Below the pieces are notes generated by a model. That model worked only from the letters and a program-made list of their open reading frames with translations. It searched no databases and had not been told where the DNA came from. A stretch of DNA of 64,000 nt, from assembly GCF_000698145.1 (NCBI RefSeq), contig NZ_BAXB01000003.1, positions 62,001 to 126,000 of the forward strand. The letters run 5' to 3'. The stretch is from Geomicrobium sp. JCM 19039 (GTDB lineage Bacteria > Bacillota > Bacilli > Bacillales > Marinococcaceae). The translations under genes were made by a program, and so were the position numbers. Of the stretch, positions 60,162-64,000 are shown piece by piece; within the stretch, counting starts at the first letter, position 1, and each line of letters starts with the position of its first letter.

Positions 60162-60509
60162 ATGAGCCAACAAACTGACTTTACTAAGCGCTATATCGCT
60201 ACGATTTTGAAGAAAGTTGTCTCTGAAATTCATTCCAACCAAAGAAGAAAAGAAAGAGCCACTGAAAGATCTATGGTAACTTCAAAATCCGCAAATGAAG
60301 TTAGGAGCATGCGTCATTGGAGAGCTTCTGGAGACATTGAATTCTTTTACGCCGAAACAGAGAAAGGTTTTTGCGACATGAAGCAACTTGATGATCTGAC
60401 AGGTTGGAGTGGTAATTTGCATCAGACTCGGTTTAGTTTTATGAAAGAAAAACACGGAGCTATTCTAGGAGAGTATCTTAAACGATATAGGAGCAAGGAG
60501 GCGGAGTGA
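60162..60509 (+). CDS. Phage hypothetical protein, 115 aa
   Basis: GGGGAGTG precedes ATG 60162. Basic N-terminal half (NQRRKERATERSMV), then DIEFFYAETEKGFCDMKQL. Not recognised. Confidence 0.65.
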   Translation: MSQQTDFTKRYIATILKKVVSEIHSNQRRKERATERSMVTSKSANEVRSMRHWRASGDIEFFYAETEKGFCDMKQLDDLTGWSGNLHQTRFSFMKEKHGAILGEYLKRYRSKEAE

Positions 60510-60665
60510 GTGGATACAGATCAAATCAAGAGAATGATTGAAGGTAAGATCGAGAACTATGAGTCTCTTTATGAAATATAGACAGATAGATTTGGGCAGG
60601 GAGCAATAGCCGCCTTGGAAGATTTATCGGAAGAAATTGATAAGGAGGCAGCGGGCGATGAGTGA
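60510..60665 (+). pseudogene. Small phage gene with an in-frame TAG
   Basis: GTG 60510 opens DTDQIKRMIEGKIENYESLY and meets TAG at 60579-60581; the same frame continues with TDRFGQGAIAALEDLSEEID to TGA at 60663. The region after the stop keeps protein-like composition, so a recent nonsense mutation or readthrough is possible. Its end overlaps the next gene start. Confidence 0.55.
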
Positions 60666-60882
60666 ATTTAACACAATAAAAGTTATAGACGAATTTAGTT
60701 CTTGGGATGAAAACGACAACGAAATCGAATCAATTATATACGAATGTCAAGAATGTAATTGGCGCTTTGACGGACAATTATTTCATTACCCTCACGATGA
60801 CTGCATGGATTATTCAGAGGTAGCGAATTACTGCCCCAATTGCGGAGTCAAGGTGGAAAAAGTTTTAGAACAAGGAGAATGA
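60658..60882 (+). CDS. Small zinc-ribbon phage protein
   Basis: ATG 60658 has AAGGAGG upstream. About 74 residues with CQEC and CPNC pairs about 32 apart, probable zinc binding (YECQECNWRF, YCPNCGVKVE). Begins SEFNTIKVIDEF. Not recognised further. Confidence 0.7.
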   Translation: MSEFNTIKVIDEFSSWDENDNEIESIIYECQECNWRFDGQLFHYPHDDCMDYSEVANYCPNCGVKVEKVLEQGE

Positions 60883-60897
60883 AAGGAGCGAAGGGCG

Positions 60898-61164
60898 ATG
60901 AGTGAACAAAACACATAAATAACGGAAATACAAAAAGCGTGGGCTGTTATTAAAGAGGTCGGAGAGCCGCACCAATATTGGGTGGTCAATTTATTAAGAG
61001 GTTTAATTTATCAACCATCTAGCGGTAAGTATGAAAGGGATGCACAAACAGTAATCAAATATATTTTAGCCGAGTGGTCGCTGGAATTAGCAAATGTGCT
61101 ATGGGCGGATAAATACGAGGAGATACCGGATTATGTTAAAAGTTATGGAGGCGGCGGGCGATGA
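60898..61164 (+). pseudogene. Small phage gene with an in-frame TAA at codon 7
   Basis: AAAGGAG precedes ATG 60898; codons MSEQNT are followed by TAA (60916-60918), and the same frame then stays open for 81 codons (ITEIQKAWAVIKEVGEPHQY, NLLRGLIYQPSSGKYERDAQ). A CAA to TAA change would explain it. Alternatively translation could restart at GTG 60982, giving 60 residues. Confidence 0.6.
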
Positions 61165-61322
61165 AGAAGCTTAAATTTTGCCTACACGTTGATGGCGGGG
61201 ATCAGCAGGAAATCACAGAGGTCGATTGGGACGCAACTGAGGAAGAAATAGAAGCAGAATTTAAAGAGTGGGTTTGGGATCGTTTGGACGCGTGGGTCGA
61301 GGAGGTAGAGGGCGATGAGTGA
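61161..61322 (+). CDS. Small acidic phage protein, 53 aa
   Basis: ATG 61161 overlaps the upstream stop (ATGA) after GGAGGCGG. Acidic, Trp-rich: ITEVDWDATEEEIEAEF, WVWDRLDAWVEEVEGDE. Not recognised. A 23-codon frame (61315-61386) follows in the same coupled way but is too short to support. Confidence 0.6.
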   Translation: MKKLKFCLHVDGGDQQEITEVDWDATEEEIEAEFKEWVWDRLDAWVEEVEGDE

Positions 61323-61354
61323 ATACATCGCTCCTCTCTACAAATCAATTTTTA

Positions 61355-61543
61355 TTATTGGGATTTACTTGCTCGTCGATCGCTGAGAATGGGGTGAACT
61401 AATCCCCAATATACGGTACCTCCAAGCGTAATGCTAATAACAAATGACCAATTAATCTCATCGTCAAAAAAGAATGTAACAAGAAATGCGATTACAAAAT
61501 GGCTCAACGACCCTTGAAGGGTGTACTTTAATCGTTTATTCAT
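61355..61543 (-). CDS. Small membrane protein on the opposite strand
   Basis: About 62 residues with two hydrophobic segments (LSHFVIAFLVTFFF and FVISITLGGTVYWGLVHPIL). TTGGAG lies upstream of ATG 61543. It opposes the operon and may be a later insertion (moron). Not recognised. Confidence 0.5.
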   Translation of the reverse strand: MNKRLKYTLQGSLSHFVIAFLVTFFFDDEINWSFVISITLGGTVYWGLVHPILSDRRASKSQ

Positions 61544-61616
61544 AATATCAACTCCAAGCATGTATCTATTGAAATTACCCTTTAAATTAGGTGATCAAAC
61601 AGTAAGGAGGATTTAC

Positions 61617-62003
61617 ATGACGCAACTTCGAATGGCAGCTGAGGAGTATAACAAGCGTCAGCGTAAGAGGCGTAGCAAATACCACAACAAACGCGTTGAG
61701 GTGGACGGCATTACGTTTGACAGCAAGCGAGAGGCAAGATACTACCAAGGTCTGATGCTGCGTAAACGGGCTGGGGATATAAAAGATTTTGTAATGCAGC
61801 CGGAGTACCTGTTGCAAGATGGATTTAGCAAAAACGGAGTGACGCACCGAGCGATAAAATATAAAGCGGATTTTAAGGTGTATCACATTGATGGAACAAT
61901 TGAAATTGTTGATGTGAAGGGCATGGAAACCGAGGTCTTTAAGCTAAAGCGCAAATTGTTTGAAAAGCAGTATCCGGATCTTAGTTTGAAAATCGTGAGG
62001 TGA
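61617..62003 (+). CDS. DUF1064 phage nuclease-like protein
   Basis: About 128 residues: RSKYHNKRVEVDGITFDSKREARYY near the start, MQPEYLL, YKADFKVYHIDG, EIVDVKGMET. The DxK-type layout (E, D, VDVKG) fits the PD-(D/E)xK fold of DUF1064 proteins, suggested Holliday-junction or endonuclease enzymes. AAGGAGG precedes ATG 61617. Confidence 0.88.
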   Translation: MTQLRMAAEEYNKRQRKRRSKYHNKRVEVDGITFDSKREARYYQGLMLRKRAGDIKDFVMQPEYLLQDGFSKNGVTHRAIKYKADFKVYHIDGTIEIVDVKGMETEVFKLKRKLFEKQYPDLSLKIVR

Positions 62004-62008
62004 TAGTG

Positions 62009-62221
62009 GTGAGTGAATGGATTGAGAAATTAAAGCAAGGCAAAGTAGACATGGATGACAGCGGCAATGTGACATTGAGCAATCAGGATTATTGGCAGTT
62101 AGTAGAGGCGCTCGAGCGGCTAGCTAAAACGTGGCTTGCTTGCGAGAACGACGAAATAACGCTAAGTGAGTATTTTAATCAATCGCAAGATATTCTCAAT
62201 GAATTGGAGGAAACGACATGA
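62009..62221 (+). CDS. Small phage protein, 70 aa
   Basis: GTG 62009 has GAGGTG upstream. Acidic, helical: SEWIEKLKQGKVDMDDSG, NQDYWQLVEALERLAKTW. Coupled to the DUF1064 gene and overlapping the next by four bases. Confidence 0.65.
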   Translation: MSEWIEKLKQGKVDMDDSGNVTLSNQDYWQLVEALERLAKTWLACENDEITLSEYFNQSQDILNELEETT

Positions 62222-62334
62222 AATCGAAAAACAGCGAGCAGATCAAGTGGCAACGTGAAGTGATTAGGCAGGAGATCGAGGCGGACAAGGCGGAACAGCG
62301 TGCCAAAGAGATTGCGCGGAGGGTTTTAGGGTAA
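62218..62334 (+). CDS. Very small helical phage protein, 38 aa
   Basis: ATG 62218 overlaps the previous stop (ATGA) after GGAGG. Sequence is one highly charged helix (EQIKWQREVIRQEIEADK). Support is from coupling and ribosome site only. Confidence 0.5.
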   Translation: MKSKNSEQIKWQREVIRQEIEADKAEQRAKEIARRVLG

Positions 62335-62358
62335 AGGTTATCAAAGGAGGTGACCAAA

Positions 62359-62448
62359 TTGGATTTTATATGGCTACCTATACTGATAGCAATTCTGCTA
62401 CCATTCATTGTTGCATTCATAATATATGCAGAGAAGAAAAAGAAATAA
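62359..62448 (+). CDS. Single-TM peptide, 29 aa
   Basis: A TTG start at 62359 follows a near-perfect AAAGGAGGTGA. It encodes DFIWLPILIAILLPFIVAFI and a short basic end (EKKKK). Too short for family assignment. Confidence 0.5.
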   Translation: MDFIWLPILIAILLPFIVAFIIYAEKKKK

Positions 62449-62469
62449 AAAAAGGCCCCTCTCGGAGCC
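62447..62469 (-). terminator. Terminator-like hairpin facing left
   Basis: On the minus strand GGCTCC, GAGA loop, GGGGCC, then seven T. On the plus strand the same hairpin lacks a T run, so it would stop only leftward transcripts. Confidence 0.6.
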
Positions 62470-62510
62470 TGTCGCTAGGTAAAGCTTAACATAACGGGAG
62501 GGGTAAGAAT

Positions 62511-62694
62511 ATGCCGGAAACAAAATTAGAGACAATGACAGCTGAGATTGATTGCTCTGTAAATGCGATGTATATCGTAAAAGATGGAGTGGTTAAAATG
62601 ATCTCCTCTTAGTAGCGGATACGGGGAGCAACATGCTGTTTGGCAAAATGGAAAAATTGACCGAGTTGTAAATAAAGAAATTATTAAAGTCTAG
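62511..62694 (+). CDS. DUF3954-like small phage protein, frameshifted
   Basis: GGGAGGGG precedes ATG 62511. MTAEIDCSVNAMYIVKDGVVKM leads to stops at 62610; shifting one base near 62605 continues SGYGEQHAVWQNGKIDRVV to TAG at 62692. Pattern matches small DUF3954 phage proteins of about 60 residues. Function unknown. Confidence 0.6.
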
Positions 62695-62705
62695 GTGGTG
62701 GAATG

Positions 62706-63464
62706 ATGCTTCAACAAATCTTTAATTACCATCAACAAGAAGTTCGTACAGTAATTATTAATGATGAACCTTGGTTCGTTGCCAAAGATGTATGTGATGT
62801 ATTAGAAATTAACAACAGTCGCCAAGCGCTGACTAGGCTAGATGATGATGAAAAAGCTGAGGTCACTCTAAATGACGGCAGACAAAACCGTTTATATGCT
62901 GCAGTTAATGAAAGTGGTTTATATGAATTAATCTTTGCTAGTCGCAAAAAAGAAGCTAAAGCTTTTAAGCGCTGGGTTAAACAAGATGTTCTCCCTCAAG
63001 TAAGACAAACAGGAAAATATGAAGTAGACAAGCCTTCTTATACAATTAACGACCCGATACTGAGAGCGAAAGCGTGGATAAGAGAACAAGAGCAAGTTCA
63101 GTTATTGGAACAGAAAGCAGCAGAGTACGAACATAAAGCTCGTTACGTTGATCAGATCCTAGCGTCCAAAGGCACGGTTACAACCACTCAGATCGCAAAA
63201 GATTACGGCATGTCAGGCGTTAAGCTAAATGCTATCTTGAAAGATGAGAAGGTTCAATATAAGCAAAATGGTCAGTGGCTATTATACAGTCAATACCAGG
63301 ATAAAGGTTACGTTGAGTCTAATACCGTTGATATAACTCATAGAGACGGCAGAAGAGGAGCTGTCATGCATAATCGTTGGACACAAAAAGGAAGACTTTT
63401 TATTCATGATATTCTTGAAAAAAACGGGATTATAGCACTGAGAGATCAACAGTTGACTGGTTAA
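62706..63464 (+). CDS. Phage antirepressor, BRO-N plus KilAC
   Basis: About 252 residues. N-terminal BRO domain (VRTVIINDEPWFVAKDVCDVL, LTRLDDDEKAEV, VNESGLYELIFASRKKEAK, FKRWVKQDVLP) and C-terminal KilAC (TTTQIAKDYGMSGVKLNAIL, NGQWLLYSQYQDKGY, RWTQKGRLFIHDIL). Ant proteins bind or bypass repressors to promote induction. GGTGG lies upstream. Confidence 0.92.
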   Translation: MLQQIFNYHQQEVRTVIINDEPWFVAKDVCDVLEINNSRQALTRLDDDEKAEVTLNDGRQNRLYAAVNESGLYELIFASRKKEAKAFKRWVKQDVLPQVRQTGKYEVDKPSYTINDPILRAKAWIREQEQVQLLEQKAAEYEHKARYVDQILASKGTVTTTQIAKDYGMSGVKLNAILKDEKVQYKQNGQWLLYSQYQDKGYVESNTVDITHRDGRRGAVMHNRWTQKGRLFIHDILEKNGIIALRDQQLTG

Positions 63465-63466
63465 AT

Positions 63467-64000
63467 ATGGTATATTATAATCAGAAAACTGATTACACTG
63501 AAAAGAGTGATTTAACAGTGCCACAGCCTTTTGCTAACTATATGTTGGACGAAACTGCTAAATACAATTTAGAAAAATTGGCTCTTATTGTCAGGAAAAT
63601 GGATGAGCTTATTGATCGCTTTATTGAAATTGCAACTGTCGAGGGCAAATTGAGTGATGAACAGTTTGTTGCAATCTCCCTTTTTAGGAAATGTCTAGAA
63701 AAGGCAAATGCTATCTATGCAATCTCAGAAGAAGGCGTTGAGGCATCTGTCGAAATTACATTAAGGAATCTGTTTGAAGTTTATTTAAATAGTTGTTATT
63801 TACTGGAAAATGATAGTACATTTAAAAAAAGAGCATATCGATATTACTTTTTCACATTAAAAGCCCAACTTGATTCTATAAAATTATTTATAGGCAATAC
63901 TAAAGATGCGAAATTGGTACAGGAAAATATGAATCTAAGTGAAGAAGATAAATTTAATTTCACAAAAAAAAGAAAAGAAATATATGTGAGATTAGCGACT
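63467..64000 (+). CDS. DUF5677-like helical protein, truncated by window end
   Basis: Open to the last base. ATG 63467 or GTG 63518 could start it. All-helical: LEKLALIVRKMDELIDRF, KLSDEQFVAISLFRKCL, SVEITLRNLFEVYLNSCY, RAYRYYFFTLKAQLDSI. The ITLRNLFEVYLN part resembles DUF5677-type proteins. Function unknown; possibly phage cargo. Confidence 0.6.
   Translation, partial: MVYYNQKTDYTEKSDLTVPQPFANYMLDETAKYNLEKLALIVRKMDELIDRFIEIATVEGKLSDEQFVAISLFRKCLEKANAIYAISEEGVEASVEITLRNLFEVYLNSCYLLENDSTFKKRAYRYYFFTLKAQLDSIKLFIGNTKDAKLVQENMNLSEEDKFNFTKKRKEIYVRLAT

Larger units (their letters stand above)
47472..64000. mobile_element. Prophage-like sigK-intervening (skin-type) element, right end beyond window
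   Basis: From the sigK break onward all recognisable genes are of phage type: lysogeny switch, recombination, replication, DNA methylation, early small genes and an antirepressor. At least 16.5 kb are present without structural genes or the 3' part of sigK. Composition is more AT-rich than the housekeeping backbone. Confidence 0.88.

Overview
The window is a chromosomal segment of a low-to-mid GC, spore-forming Bacillaceae. The evidence is the conserved Bacillus gene order (spoVB-comN-secDF ... recJ-apt-relA-dtd-hisS-aspS-6S RNA ... rarA-cymR-iscS-mnmA-yrrB-recD2 ... alaS-ireB-ruvX-yrzB-mltG-yrrM-greA-yrrS-mtnN), sporulation genes (spoVB, an rsfA-family regulator, sigK) and two T-box leaders. 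Many proteins (SecD ectodomain, MltG, YrzB, YrrS) are very rich in Asp/Glu, which fits a halo- or alkaliphilic Bacillus relative. This is inference from composition and synteny; no species is claimed. Positions 1-41,900 are a housekeeping backbone for protein export, stringent response, tRNA charging and modification, recombination and proline catabolism. It includes a textbook sigma-54 promoter between an enhancer-binding regulator and pruA-putB, and 6S RNA downstream of aspS.

Positions 42,002-47,084 are an AT-rich island of about 5 kb between an S9 peptidase gene and sigK, bounded by two identical 35-bp direct repeats. It carries two small Asn-rich proteins sharing a motif, a membrane-anchored coiled-coil protein with DUF4041-like and T5orf172 (GIY-YIG-like) regions, and over 2 kb of non-coding DNA with hairpin repeats. 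One hairpin-repeat family also occurs at about 16.0 kb.

At 47,139 sigK begins, but its frame leaves the sigma-factor sequence right after the Glu-Asn-Glu-Ile-Leu codons, close to where the B. subtilis skin element interrupts sigK. From about 47,475 to the window end (at least 16.5 kb, right end not reached) the DNA is a prophage-like sigK-intervening element. In order it holds an ImmA/IrrE-like protein, a divergent CI/Cro switch with TGCACA half-sites, small early genes, an SbcC-like ATPase, RecT and a metallo-beta-lactamase-fold protein, a replication initiator whose gene contains five GACA-N4-TGTC iterons, a DnaC-type loader, overlapping C5-cytosine and N6-adenine methyltransferases, many small coupled genes, a DUF1064 nuclease-like protein and a BRO/KilAC antirepressor. 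No site-specific recombinase is visible, so it should lie beyond the right edge.

About 19 genes, many of them essential (hisS, alaS, secD, relA, mnmA), are broken by single frameshifts, most explained by one base lost or gained in a short homopolymer. I treat these as probable assembly errors and annotate the reconstructed genes over their full span. Two small prophage genes carry true in-frame stops instead.
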